Shown: positions 1 through 7,500 of the stretch, one piece after another
How the letters are laid out: every line of letters starts with the position of its first letter
How positions within the stretch are numbered: the first letter of the stretch is position 1
Assembly (NCBI GenBank): GCA_016213135.1
Contig: JACRBQ010000088.1
Span: 1-43,827 of the forward strand
DNA length: 43,827 bases
Reading direction: 5' to 3'
Source of the DNA: Chloroflexota bacterium
Lineage (GTDB): Bacteria > Chloroflexota > Anaerolineae > Anaerolineales > VGOW01
Notes under the pieces: model-generated
Told to the model about the DNA's origin: nothing
Database searches by the model: none
The model's input: only the letters and a program-made list of their open reading frames with translations
Translations under genes and position numbers: made by a program

Positions 1-1107
1 AACGCCGTGGTGGCCCACACCTTCGGCGGGCAGATGATTTTCATCCTTGACGCTCACGCCAATGCGAACATCACCGGGGCGGCCCTGCTCACGCGCATCG
101 GCGATGGGGCGCGCACCGATGTGGTGGATGCCGACTTCACCTCCGGCCCGACGATTGAAGCCCGCGTGACGCGCGATCTCCAGGCCCAACCCATCTCGCC
201 ATTTGCCCCGGTGATCTATTCGTGGCGGCTCACCGACTCGGCCGGGCACACCCTCACCACGCCCGAACAAACTTACGTGTATGAAGACAACCGCTTCACC
301 TGGCAAACGGCGGGGCGGGGCGCTATTGTGGCCCACTGGTACAGCGGCACATTGGCCTTCGGGCAAGCCGTGGCCGACACCGGCTATCAGGCCCTGGGGC
401 GCGTCAGCCGTTTCATCGGCGCTACCCCGCCGGCCAGGGTGGATGTGTACGTATATGCGACGTTGAATGATTTGCAATCCGGCTTGCGGCTGGGCGGGCG
501 GGAGTGGGTGGGCGGCCACGCCGACCCGGCCCTGGGCGTGGTGCTGGTGGCCGCCTCCCCCGATCCCAGTGGAATCAGCGGCCTCGATCGCGACCTGCCG
601 CACGAGTTGGCCCACGTCATGATCTATCAAGCCGTTGGCCCCGGCTACGACAAAATGCCCGTGTGGCTCGACGAGGGCCTGGCCGTCAACAGCGAGCTTC
701 AGCCGCAGGCGCAATATGCGCTGGCGCTGGACGAGGCCGCCGGCAAAAATGCGCTGATGAAGCTGGACACCCTGTGCAGTTCCTTCGGCGTGGATTCCGG
801 ACAAGCTTTACTGGCGTACGGCCAGAGTCAATCGGTGGTGCGATATATCCTCGACCGCTGGGGATCGCGGGCCGTGGCCGACCTGCTGGCCGCCTACCGC
901 GATGGGGCCACCTGTGAGGGCGGCGTGCAACGGGTGCTCAACGTGACCCTGCCCGAGCTGCAAGCCGACTGGCAGCGCGACGTGCTGGAGGCCAGCCCGC
1001 TGAGTAACTTTTTACGCGGCCTCGGCCCGGCGCTGCTCGTGTTTGGCCTTCCGGCGCTCGTCATCGCCGCGCTCATTTTCGTGCCGAAGAAAAAGGGACG
1101 CAGATGA
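1..1107 (+). CDS. Membrane-anchored zinc metallopeptidase (peptidase_MA-like), 5' end outside window
   Basis: The reading frame is open from base 1 (AAC GCC GTG), so the gene probably begins upstream; the first in-window start-like codon is GTG at 7. Counting from that codon, H199-E200-x-x-H203 (HELAH) followed by WLDEG with E223 is the gluzincin zinc-binding pattern of peptidase_MA proteins. The region before it is beta-rich and resembles the N-terminal domain of this family. A hydrophobic segment near residues 338-360 followed by KKKGRR predicts a C-terminal membrane anchor with the catalytic domain outside the cell. The last codons and the TGA lie inside an inverted repeat (1096-1165), so the GRR tail may come from the repeat. 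The substrate is unknown. Confidence 0.8.
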   Translation, partial: NAVVAHTFGGQMIFILDAHANANITGAALLTRIGDGARTDVVDADFTSGPTIEARVTRDLQAQPISPFAPVIYSWRLTDSAGHTLTTPEQTYVYEDNRFTWQTAGRGAIVAHWYSGTLAFGQAVADTGYQALGRVSRFIGATPPARVDVYVYATLNDLQSGLRLGGREWVGGHADPALGVVLVAASPDPSGISGLDRDLPHELAHVMIYQAVGPGYDKMPVWLDEGLAVNSELQPQAQYALALDEAAGKNALMKLDTLCSSFGVDSGQALLAYGQSQSVVRYILDRWGSRAVADLLAAYRDGATCEGGVQRVLNVTLPELQADWQRDVLEASPLSNFLRGLGPALLVFGLPALVIAALIFVPKKKGRR

Positions 1108-1165
1108 ACGCAGATAAACGCAGATAAGCTGATTGATCGGCGTTTATCAGCGTGTATCTGCGTCC
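1096..1165. repeat. Word-type inverted repeat A (ACGCAGATAA word)
   Basis: The outer arms GGACGCAGAT (1096-1105) and ATCTGCGTCC (1156-1165) are perfect inverted copies. Between them the word ACGCAGATAA is iterated on the left and its complement (TTATCAGCGT, TATCTGCGT) appears on the right. The stop codon of the preceding peptidase gene falls in the left arm. No protein or terminator T-tract is associated with it. Confidence 0.85.
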
Positions 1166-1174
1166 AATATTGCC

Positions 1175-1714
1175 ATGACTACTACGGCTCCAATCCTCAT
1201 CTTCGACCTCGAAACCCAGCGCCTCGCTGACGAAGTGGGCGGCTGGAATCACATTGCCGATATGAAGCTGGCCTGCGCCGTCACCCTCGATCTCGAAACG
1301 GGGCGGTTCGCCGATTACCTCGAAGCCGACGTGGAGCGCCTGCTGGCCGATTTGCGCGCCGCCACGCTGGTGGTGGGCTTCAACGTCCGCCGCTTCGACT
1401 ACGAGGTGCTGCGCCCCTACACTGGCGCGCCACTGCAATTGCCCACCGTGGATATGTTGGCGATCATTTATCAAACATTGGGCTTCCGCTTATCCCTGGA
1501 CTCGGTGGCCGCCGCCACACTGGGCCACAGCAAAACCGCGGACGGCGTATCGGCGGTGGGCTGGTACAAAAACGGGGAACTACAAAAACTTCTCGACTAT
1601 TGCCGCCAAGACGTGCAAGTGACCCGCGAGCTGTACGAGTACGGCCTGCAGCACAAGCAACTCAAGTTCCGCGACAAGTTGGGCCGCACCAAATCGGTGG
1701 CGGTGAGATGGTAA
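1175..1714 (+). CDS. DEDDy-type 3'-5' exonuclease (RNase H-like fold)
   Basis: This 179-residue protein starts at ATG 1175, after the repeat; a longer in-frame start upstream would lie within the repeat. It shows the exonuclease signature: IFDLET near residue 10 (D and E of ExoI), GFNVRRFDYEVL in the middle (ExoII-like), and YCRQD near residue 145 (YxxxD, ExoIII). It therefore probably removes nucleotides from 3' ends with two metal ions; whether on DNA or RNA cannot be told. It resembles the stand-alone RNase H-like domain that in other bacteria accompanies DEAD/DEAH helicases, but no helicase is adjacent. The stop TAA overlaps the start of the acylphosphatase gene (ATGGTAA), so the two are probably co-translated. 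Confidence 0.75.
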   Translation: MTTTAPILIFDLETQRLADEVGGWNHIADMKLACAVTLDLETGRFADYLEADVERLLADLRAATLVVGFNVRRFDYEVLRPYTGAPLQLPTVDMLAIIYQTLGFRLSLDSVAAATLGHSKTADGVSAVGWYKNGELQKLLDYCRQDVQVTRELYEYGLQHKQLKFRDKLGRTKSVAVRW

Positions 1715-1989
1715 AATCAGTTCGTCTTCACGCTATCATTCACGGCCGGGTGCAGGGCGTTTACTTCCGCGACAGCACCCGGCAAACGGCCAAACGCCTC
1801 GGGCTGACGGGCTGGGTGCGCAACCTGCCCGGTGGCGCCGTGGAAGTGACCGCCGAAGGCCCGCGCCCGGCGCTCGAAATGCTGTTGGCCTTTTTGCGCG
1901 TGGGGCCGCCCGATGCCCGCGTGGATGCCGTGGACGTCGACTGGCCTCCCACCGGCGGCGAATTCGCCGCTTTTTCCATTCGCCCGTAG
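1708..1989 (+). CDS. acyP: Acylphosphatase
   Basis: At 93 residues it is exactly family-sized. Acylphosphatases hydrolyse carboxyl-phosphate bonds of acyl phosphates in the cytoplasm. The signature GRVQGVYFR contains the phosphate-binding Arg (R21), and WVRNLPGG contains the catalytic Asn (N39). Start ATG 1708 overlaps the stop of the upstream exonuclease by 7 nt, so longer in-frame versions starting at 1600 are excluded. The two small cytoplasmic enzymes form a translationally coupled pair, but nothing suggests a shared pathway. Confidence 0.92.
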   Translation: MVKSVRLHAIIHGRVQGVYFRDSTRQTAKRLGLTGWVRNLPGGAVEVTAEGPRPALEMLLAFLRVGPPDARVDAVDVDWPPTGGEFAAFSIRP

Positions 1990-2018
1990 CCGCCACACGG
2001 GCGTTGCCCATTTTGCTC

Positions 2019-3269
2019 ATGCGCCAAAACACCGAACCCGTTGCCTGGACCGTCCTCTTTTCCTCATTTGCCGTGTTTGTTGCGCTGGTGGTGGGCGTGG
2101 TGTTCGGCTTGCGCTGGTTTTTGTTCGATAGCGAAGTCAGCCAGAATGCCTCCGTCACGCTCATCTCCGGCACGGTGCTGCTCACTCGCCCCGGCGCCGC
2201 ATTGCCCGAGGCCGTGGTGCAAACCATCACCGGCCTGAACGAAAGCGCGCAGATTGACAGTGAGGCCGGGTCGCAGGCCAGCGTGGCATTCACCTCGCCC
2301 CGCACCGATACGCCGCTGGGCGATATGCAGGTGTATGGCAGCACTCTCGCCAACCTGGACTTCATGCGGTCGCCGCGCTTCGACTGGAGCGTGCGCCCCA
2401 ACCGCATTGCCATCAGCGTCACACGGGGCCGGGCGCGGGTTAGCACGGCAGTCGGCGTGTCGCGGCAGGTGATCATTTCGGTGCAGACGCCGCAGGGGCT
2501 GGTGGTGTTGGAGCGCCCCGGCAGCTATTCCATCGACGTGACCGAGGCCATCACTGCGGTGGCGGTTCACGATGGGGCGGTGACGGTGATCGCCCAGGGT
2601 TCGGCGGTGATACTAGCAGCCAACGAGCGCACCACCGTTCAGTCGGGCGAAGCGCCCGCCGGCGTGCTGACCGGCGCGCGCAACCTCATCGTCAACGGCG
2701 ATTTTGCCACGCCCCTGTCGCCCGATTGGACCACCTTTAAAGACCGGGCCGACCCCGCCGATGTGGAAGGGCAAATCGATCTGGCGCAGAACGTGGGCCG
2801 CAACGCGGCGCACTTCATCCGCCCCGGCGACAACTGGGGGCGCGTGGGCATCCGGCAAAAAATCAACCGTGATGTGCGCGGCTACAACAGCCTGAGGCTG
2901 CACGTGGCGGCGCGCATCCTCAGCCAGAACGTATCCAACTGCGGCTCGCTCGGCTCGGAGTGCCCGCTGATGATCAAGCTCGAATATACCGACGTGGCCG
3001 GGGCCAGCCACGAATGGGTGCAGGGCTTTTACTATTTGAGCGATCCCTCCAACTCGCTGCCGCTGCGGTGCGTCACCTGCCCCCCGCCGGGCGGCGCGCA
3101 CCAGCGCATCCAGCAGAACGTGTGGTATCTGTACGACTCGCCGGAGTTGATTGCCCTGTTCGCCGCCAGCGGCCAAACCCCGGCCACCATCACCGCCATT
3201 TCCATTTACGCCGAGGGGCATTCCGTCGAAAGCTTCATCTCCGAAGTTGAATTGCTGGCGGGAGATTGA
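2019..3269 (+). CDS. FecR-domain membrane protein with C-terminal carbohydrate-binding-like domain
   Basis: This 416-residue protein has an N-terminal membrane helix (about residues 10-35), then a FecR-like beta domain with GTVLLTRPG and DTPLGDMQVYGST segments. From about residue 210 (NLIVNGDF) a jelly-roll region resembling carbohydrate-binding modules follows, including several Cys pairs (NCGSLGSEC, CVTC). ATG 2019 is preferred over TTG 2004. The topology suggests one cytoplasmic N-terminus and a large exported part. In classical systems FecR is an anti-sigma factor, but no sigma factor is adjacent, so a sensor or surface-scaffold role is inference only. Its stop overlaps the next start by one base (TGATG), arguing for coupling with the membrane glycosyltransferase. 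Confidence 0.7.
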   Translation: MRQNTEPVAWTVLFSSFAVFVALVVGVVFGLRWFLFDSEVSQNASVTLISGTVLLTRPGAALPEAVVQTITGLNESAQIDSEAGSQASVAFTSPRTDTPLGDMQVYGSTLANLDFMRSPRFDWSVRPNRIAISVTRGRARVSTAVGVSRQVIISVQTPQGLVVLERPGSYSIDVTEAITAVAVHDGAVTVIAQGSAVILAANERTTVQSGEAPAGVLTGARNLIVNGDFATPLSPDWTTFKDRADPADVEGQIDLAQNVGRNAAHFIRPGDNWGRVGIRQKINRDVRGYNSLRLHVAARILSQNVSNCGSLGSECPLMIKLEYTDVAGASHEWVQGFYYLSDPSNSLPLRCVTCPPPGGAHQRIQQNVWYLYDSPELIALFAASGQTPATITAISIYAEGHSVESFISEVELLAGD

Positions 3270-5083
3270 TGAAGGATGAAGGCGGAAGGTTGAAGGCGGA
3301 AGGGGGAGGGATGAAGACGGGGAACAAATTCATCCTTCATCCTTCATCCTTCATCCTTGCCCTTCCCCTCGCGGTCTACTTTGCCCTTGCCCTCCCCCGG
3401 CTAACCCTGCCCGGCCTGCACAACGACGAAGCCGCCGAAGCGGGTCTGCCTGCCGGCCAGATTCTCGACGGGCAACCCATCTCGGCCTTCCGCGACGCGG
3501 GACTGCCGCTCGGTGGGCGCATCTATCCGCTGATGGTGCAAGACTACATCGGCGCGCTCAACGTCTACCTCGTCCTGCCGTTCTTCGCGCTGCTCGGCCC
3601 CACCGTGGTGGCGCTGCGCCTCTACACCGTGCTGGTGGGCGCGCTCACGCTGCTCTGCACCTATGGCTTTGCCCGGCGGGCCTTCGGCACGCGCCCGGCA
3701 TTCATCGCCGCGCTGCTGCTGGCCGCCTCGCCTTCGTTTATCTTTTGGCAGCGGCAGGGCGTGCTGGTCATGTCGCTCACGGCGGCGCTGGCAATGGCCT
3801 GCCTGTGGGCCGGCGCGATCTGGGCGCAGAGCAACGCAAAAACTGCGTGGCGTTGGGCGGCGCTACTCGGCCTCCTCTGCGGCGCGGGCGTGTACGCCAA
3901 GCTGCTGTTCGTGTGGATCATCGGCGGGGTGGCGGGGGCGCTGGCGGTGATCAATTTGCCGATAGTTATTCGCTATCTTTTTCAAAACATCAAACCCCGC
4001 CCGAAGCCTCCCGCACTCCCACACTCCCACACTTCTTCCCCCACACTCCCCCGCCTCTTCCCCCGCACTCCCTCACTCCCAGACGTTTTTTCTTTCACCG
4101 CCGGCCTGCTCGTCGGTCTCTCGCCCCTCATCATTTACAACCTGCAAACCGGCGGCACGCTGGCCTCGGTGGGCGGCAACCTCGGCACATCGTTTTACGG
4201 CGTGAACAACGCCGACTTTTTCGCCAACCTGCGCGGGCGCTGGGATCAATTTCAGGCCGTCACCGAGGGACGCGATCACTTGTGGTATCTCGGCGGGTCG
4301 TTTGGCAACGGCGGCTGGCAAACGGCGCTGCGGCTGGCTGCCCTGGTCATCGTGGGTCGGGCTGCCTTCCGCCGCCAGCGATCCCGCGCCCCGGTGGCTA
4401 TCCTGCTCACGTTGGCGTTCGGCGTCGCGCAGAGTGCGTTCACCGTGTCGGGCCTCTTCCCCACCCACTTCGCCATCTTCGCCCCGCTGTGGCCGCTCGT
4501 CGTCGCCCTCGCCGCCGAAACGATCTTCAACCCGTTTTACGAGCCGATGTTTATGCGCCTCAGCGGGCCGCCGCTCAGCGCGTTCGGCGTGCAGCACGGA
4601 CGCATCGGTTTTGTGAGCCTGGGCATGGCGGTGCTGGCCGTAGGCCTCGGCGGGCTGTTTGCGCGCGACGTGATCGTGACGCTGGACTATCACCGCGCGC
4701 TGCAGCAGAGCGGGGGGCTGGGGCCGCATTCGGATGCGGTGTACCGGCTGACTGATTTTCTGAAGGACGCTGCCGCGCCGGTGGCGGCGATGGACTGGAG
4801 CTTCGCTCCGCAGGTGCGCATGCTCACGCGCGGGGGCGTGTCGCCGGTGGAGGTTTTCGGTTACTCGTGGGACGCCGACGCGGGCTTTGCCGACCGGGTG
4901 AGCGCGGCGCTGGATGACCCGGCCACGCTGTTCGTGTTCCATGTTTCGCAAGAGACGATCTTTCCCCGGCGGGCGGCGTTTGAGGCATTGGTGGCGCAGC
5001 GCGGCGGGCGCATCGAGCCGGTGACGATCATCTCGCGTCGCGACGGCGCGCCGGTGTTTGAGGTGGTGCGTTTGAATCGCTGA
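3269..5083 (+). CDS. Membrane glycosyltransferase, PMT/ArnT-like
   Basis: This 604-residue polytopic protein has about ten hydrophobic segments. Early on it carries an acidic-rich HNDEAAEAG loop, matching the first extracytoplasmic D/E motif of GT-C enzymes such as PMT and ArnT, which transfer sugars from polyprenyl-phosphate donors. ATG 3269 overlaps the FecR gene stop. The first about 25 residues are encoded by repeat B, which yields HPSSFIL on the far arm. A Pro/Ser/Thr/His-rich cytoplasmic loop at about residues 247-271 is encoded by a CACTCCC word repeat. The last residues and stop lie in repeat D. Acceptor and donor are unknown. Confidence 0.75.
   Translation: MKDEGGRLKAEGGGMKTGNKFILHPSSFILALPLAVYFALALPRLTLPGLHNDEAAEAGLPAGQILDGQPISAFRDAGLPLGGRIYPLMVQDYIGALNVYLVLPFFALLGPTVVALRLYTVLVGALTLLCTYGFARRAFGTRPAFIAALLLAASPSFIFWQRQGVLVMSLTAALAMACLWAGAIWAQSNAKTAWRWAALLGLLCGAGVYAKLLFVWIIGGVAGALAVINLPIVIRYLFQNIKPRPKPPALPHSHTSSPTLPRLFPRTPSLPDVFSFTAGLLVGLSPLIIYNLQTGGTLASVGGNLGTSFYGVNNADFFANLRGRWDQFQAVTEGRDHLWYLGGSFGNGGWQTALRLAALVIVGRAAFRRQRSRAPVAILLTLAFGVAQSAFTVSGLFPTHFAIFAPLWPLVVALAAETIFNPFYEPMFMRLSGPPLSAFGVQHGRIGFVSLGMAVLAVGLGGLFARDVIVTLDYHRALQQSGGLGPHSDAVYRLTDFLKDAAAPVAAMDWSFAPQVRMLTRGGVSPVEVFGYSWDADAGFADRVSAALDDPATLFVFHVSQETIFPRRAAFEALVAQRGGRIEPVTIISRRDGAPVFEVVRLNR
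3272..3359. repeat. Word-type inverted repeat B (GAAGGAT / ATCCTTC word)
   Basis: The left side iterates AAGGATGAAGG, CGGAAGG and TTGAAGG. The right side (3331-3359) carries four tandem copies of CATCCTT, the reverse complement of the left word. The element forms the translated 5' end of the PMT-like gene and overlaps its start codon. Confidence 0.85.
4009..4080. repeat. Word repeat C (CACTCCC word) inside the PMT-like gene
   Basis: A pyrimidine-rich tract of iterated CACTCCC, ACACTCCC and CGCACTCCC words with no complementary arm. It is read in frame as a proline-rich loop between two membrane segments. The same word reappears in the intergenic region at 42200-42249. Confidence 0.75.
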
Positions 5084-5159
5084 GGCGCCGAGAAACTGAC
5101 GACGCTGATGGGGGATCAGCGTCATCAGCCGCTTCGCGTCAGTGTTTCAGCGATTCAAA
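5071..5159. repeat. Nested inverted repeat D over the PMT-like gene stop
   Basis: The outer arms TTTGAATCGCTGA (5071-5083) and TCAGCGATTCAAA (5147-5159) are perfect 13-bp inverted copies. Inside, GACGCTGAT (5101-5109) pairs with ATCAGCGTC (5115-5123), and CTGACG/CGTCAG form an intermediate stem. The stop codon is part of the outer arm. There is no T-tract, so it is not an obvious intrinsic terminator. Confidence 0.85.
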
Positions 5160-5166
5160 GGCCTCT

Positions 5167-5250
5167 GTCAACGAATGACCAGCGAATAAACGAATGCCGC
5201 GCGGCAAGCCATTCGTTTACCCGGAGCGGTTGCACGAAGCATTCGTTGAC
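5167..5250. repeat. Word-type inverted repeat E (AACGAATG word)
   Basis: The arms GTCAACGAATG (5167-5177) and CATTCGTTGAC (5240-5250) are perfect inverted copies. ACGAATG and CATTCGT words recur in between. It lies immediately downstream of the prematurely ended TolB-like lipoprotein gene on the minus strand. Confidence 0.85.
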
Positions 5251-5264
5251 CGTTCTTCTCCCCT

Positions 5265-5741
5265 TCATGGCCGCCAGGCGGGGTCTCCATCGTCTGCCGA
5301 GTTGTACGTCAATCGCGTCTGGTCGGTACCGTCGGCATTCATGACGCAGATTTCAGGGTTGCCGTCGCGGTTGGAGTAGAAGGCAATCCGCGTTCCGTCG
5401 GGCGACCAGTCGGGGTCCCAATCGAACGCCGAGTTGTTCGTCAACCGCGTCTGGTCTGTTCCATCGGCGTTCATCACGTAGATTTCAGCGTTGCCGTCGC
5501 GGTCGGAGAAGAAAGCTATCTGTCCTCTACCGCCGCCGAGTCGGGAGGGTGTAGGAGATGATGTGAGGGTCGACGTGGGAGTCGGCATCCCCGTGGCAGT
5601 AGGAATGGGCGTGTGCATTGGTGTTTGTGTGGCGGTCACTGCCGGCATCGGAGAGTTGGGAATCAAAGAAATCAGTTCGCACCCGGCGAGGAGCAGTGAA
5701 GCCAGGGCAAGGACGCCAAGCACGTAGCGTTGACGTTTCAT
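5265..5741 (-). CDS. Lipoprotein with two TolB-like (PD40) propeller repeats, apparently truncated
   Basis: This 158-residue protein has a lipoprotein signal peptide with lipobox LAGC at residues 18-21, then a Pro/Thr-rich linker (about 25-65). Two WD40-like beta-propeller repeats follow, each with [19 protein letters not shown]. Family propellers need six or seven blades; here the third repeat stops at DPAWRP where SPDGT would be expected. The gene ends about 15 nt before repeat E, so a 3' truncation linked to the repeat or a deletion is likely. The two repeats are also closely similar in DNA (period about 130 bp). Probably non-functional or a short surface tether. Confidence 0.7.
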   Translation of the reverse strand: MKRQRYVLGVLALASLLLAGCELISLIPNSPMPAVTATQTPMHTPIPTATGMPTPTSTLTSSPTPSRLGGGRGQIAFFSDRDGNAEIYVMNADGTDQTRLTNNSAFDWDPDWSPDGTRIAFYSNRDGNPEICVMNADGTDQTRLTYNSADDGDPAWRP

Positions 5742-5823
5742 GATGTTTTCTATTGCCGCGTTATAGTGTATCCCTTTGCCTTCACTTCGTATTCGCTATC
5801 GCGCAGCAGCCGTCAACTATCTG

Positions 5824-7458
5824 CTAAAAACTCCTCGCCCCCACAATCTGCGGAACATCCGTCACCGTGCCGTCTTCGCGCCGCCAGGCTTCGTACGGGA
5901 AGTAGGCCGAAGCCGAGAGCACAAACGCGAAGGCGGCGCCCATGCCGGGCAGAGCGCGCAGGCGGTTGTAATAGTTCACGTACTGGCGGCCTTTGGTCGC
6001 CATGTCCGTATTGTCGGTGGGGTTCGAGAACTCGGTGATGAACAGCAGCTTGTCGGGGTAGCGGCGGCGGTATTCTTCGTACACCAGCCCGCCGGTGGCG
6101 GCAACCTGATCGGCGTCGCTCACCCAGTAGCAGTGGCAACAGACAAAATCGGCCGAGCGCACCGCCTCATCGCCCTGGCCCAAAAAGGCCCACGAGTCCA
6201 GTCGCTGACCGCTAATGGATGAGCCGGGCGACAACCCCGGGTATCCGAACTTGGCCTCGGGGAACTTGGCTTTGAGCCGTTGGGCCACATCCTTGAACCA
6301 CGCGCCGAACTCTTTGCCGTCCTGCCACGAATACGTCCAGCCTTCGATTTGCAGGTTGGCCTCGTTGTGCACCTCGAAGTAGCGCACGCCGCGATTGTAA
6401 AACTGCGAGATGTCGCCCTCGACCCACGAGGCAAACTCGTCGGAGCGCACCGTGCGCCCCTGGAATGCGGCGAACAACCGCACCATGATGAACATGTTCT
6501 GGTTGATTTGCTTGAGGCGATCGACGTTCTCGGGCCGGGCCGAGGACAGCAGCTTCACGGCCTCGAGGCGGGCGGTCTGGATCACCGGGTAGTCGGCGTC
6601 GGCCATGGGGCCATCGGCGCGACCGTTGACGCCCACGAGGCATTTGCCGTACGACCAGTTGTAGCTGGGCGCAGGCGGCGGGGGCACGGTGGCCGGGGCC
6701 TGCATGTAGGGCGTGGGGTCGATGATGTCGTTGGGGAAGTTGGTCTGCCCGGCGGCGGTGGCGCCCTGCTTCTTCAGAGTCAGGTGCAGGTGGCTCCCGG
6801 TGGAATTGCCGGTGGAGTCGGCCAGGCCGATCAAATCCCCGGCACTGACCTGCTGGTTCACGGTGACGAGGTATTTCGTCAGGTGGCCGTAGATGGTCTG
6901 GTAGCCGTCGCGGTGCTGAATGCGAACGTGAATGCCGTAGGCGTGAACAGTGCCATCGGTATTCTTGCCGTCGCTGGTTTGGAACACGTTGCCCTCGGCG
7001 GCGGCGTACACGTTAGTGCCCATGGGGGCGCGAATATCCAACCCCTCGTGGCCCGGCAGGCCATAGCGCCGGTAGATGTCGGGGTTGACGTTGAAGGCCT
7101 GAGTGATGACCGGGTAATCGGTGGGCCAGAGCAGTGTGAAGGGCGCGCCGGCCTGACCGTGCGGGTCGCCGGTGGCAATGCGCGTGGCCAGTGCCTTTTG
7201 AAGGTCGTCCGGCGTGTTGGCGGTCACCACATCTAATTGCAGGTTGGGGTAGTTATCTTTGTACCATTGCACAATGTCGCGACCAAAGCCGTCGGGCGAG
7301 TTGGCGATGGTGATGATCTGGTTGGGCGACTGGTAGTTGGCTGCGGTGACCGGGTCGGGGGTGATGTTGAGGCCGAACTTCATCACAAAGTCTTTGGCGG
7401 CGGCCACCCACGAATAATAGTTTTGCTTGGGGAGCAGGATGATTTGTTTGTCAGCCAT
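5824..7458 (-). CDS. Modular M23 peptidase plus clan-A glycosidase-like protein
   Basis: This 544-residue protein has three parts. An N-terminal domain of unknown function (1-95) is shared with the upstream paralogue. A LytM/M23 domain (about 110-250) has H137/D141 in GHEGLDIRAP, H192 in YGHL, and H223-x-H225 in GSHLHL, so its zinc site is intact. A TIM-barrel-like region (about 275-540) has HNEAN (E366, acid/base position) and FITEFSNP (E476, nucleophile position), as in clan GH-A. A linker with PPPPAP joins the last two. Start ATG 7458 has an ideal AAGGAG 8 nt upstream; the longer in-frame start at 7491 is rejected. No signal peptide or membrane segment is visible, which is odd for a cell-wall hydrolase. 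It follows the paralogue after 42 nt, suggesting an operon. Confidence 0.75.
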   Translation of the reverse strand: MADKQIILLPKQNYYSWVAAAKDFVMKFGLNITPDPVTAANYQSPNQIITIANSPDGFGRDIVQWYKDNYPNLQLDVVTANTPDDLQKALATRIATGDPHGQAGAPFTLLWPTDYPVITQAFNVNPDIYRRYGLPGHEGLDIRAPMGTNVYAAAEGNVFQTSDGKNTDGTVHAYGIHVRIQHRDGYQTIYGHLTKYLVTVNQQVSAGDLIGLADSTGNSTGSHLHLTLKKQGATAAGQTNFPNDIIDPTPYMQAPATVPPPPAPSYNWSYGKCLVGVNGRADGPMADADYPVIQTARLEAVKLLSSARPENVDRLKQINQNMFIMVRLFAAFQGRTVRSDEFASWVEGDISQFYNRGVRYFEVHNEANLQIEGWTYSWQDGKEFGAWFKDVAQRLKAKFPEAKFGYPGLSPGSSISGQRLDSWAFLGQGDEAVRSADFVCCHCYWVSDADQVAATGGLVYEEYRRRYPDKLLFITEFSNPTDNTDMATKGRQYVNYYNRLRALPGMGAAFAFVLSASAYFPYEAWRREDGTVTDVPQIVGARSF

Positions 7459-7500
7459 GGATGTTCTCCTTCGCGCAGATCCATCGAACACTGTGGGGGG

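Noticed and set aside
5071-5159. Nested palindrome considered as a terminator of the PMT-like gene
   Set aside because: No T-tract follows on either strand, and its architecture matches the word-repeat class.
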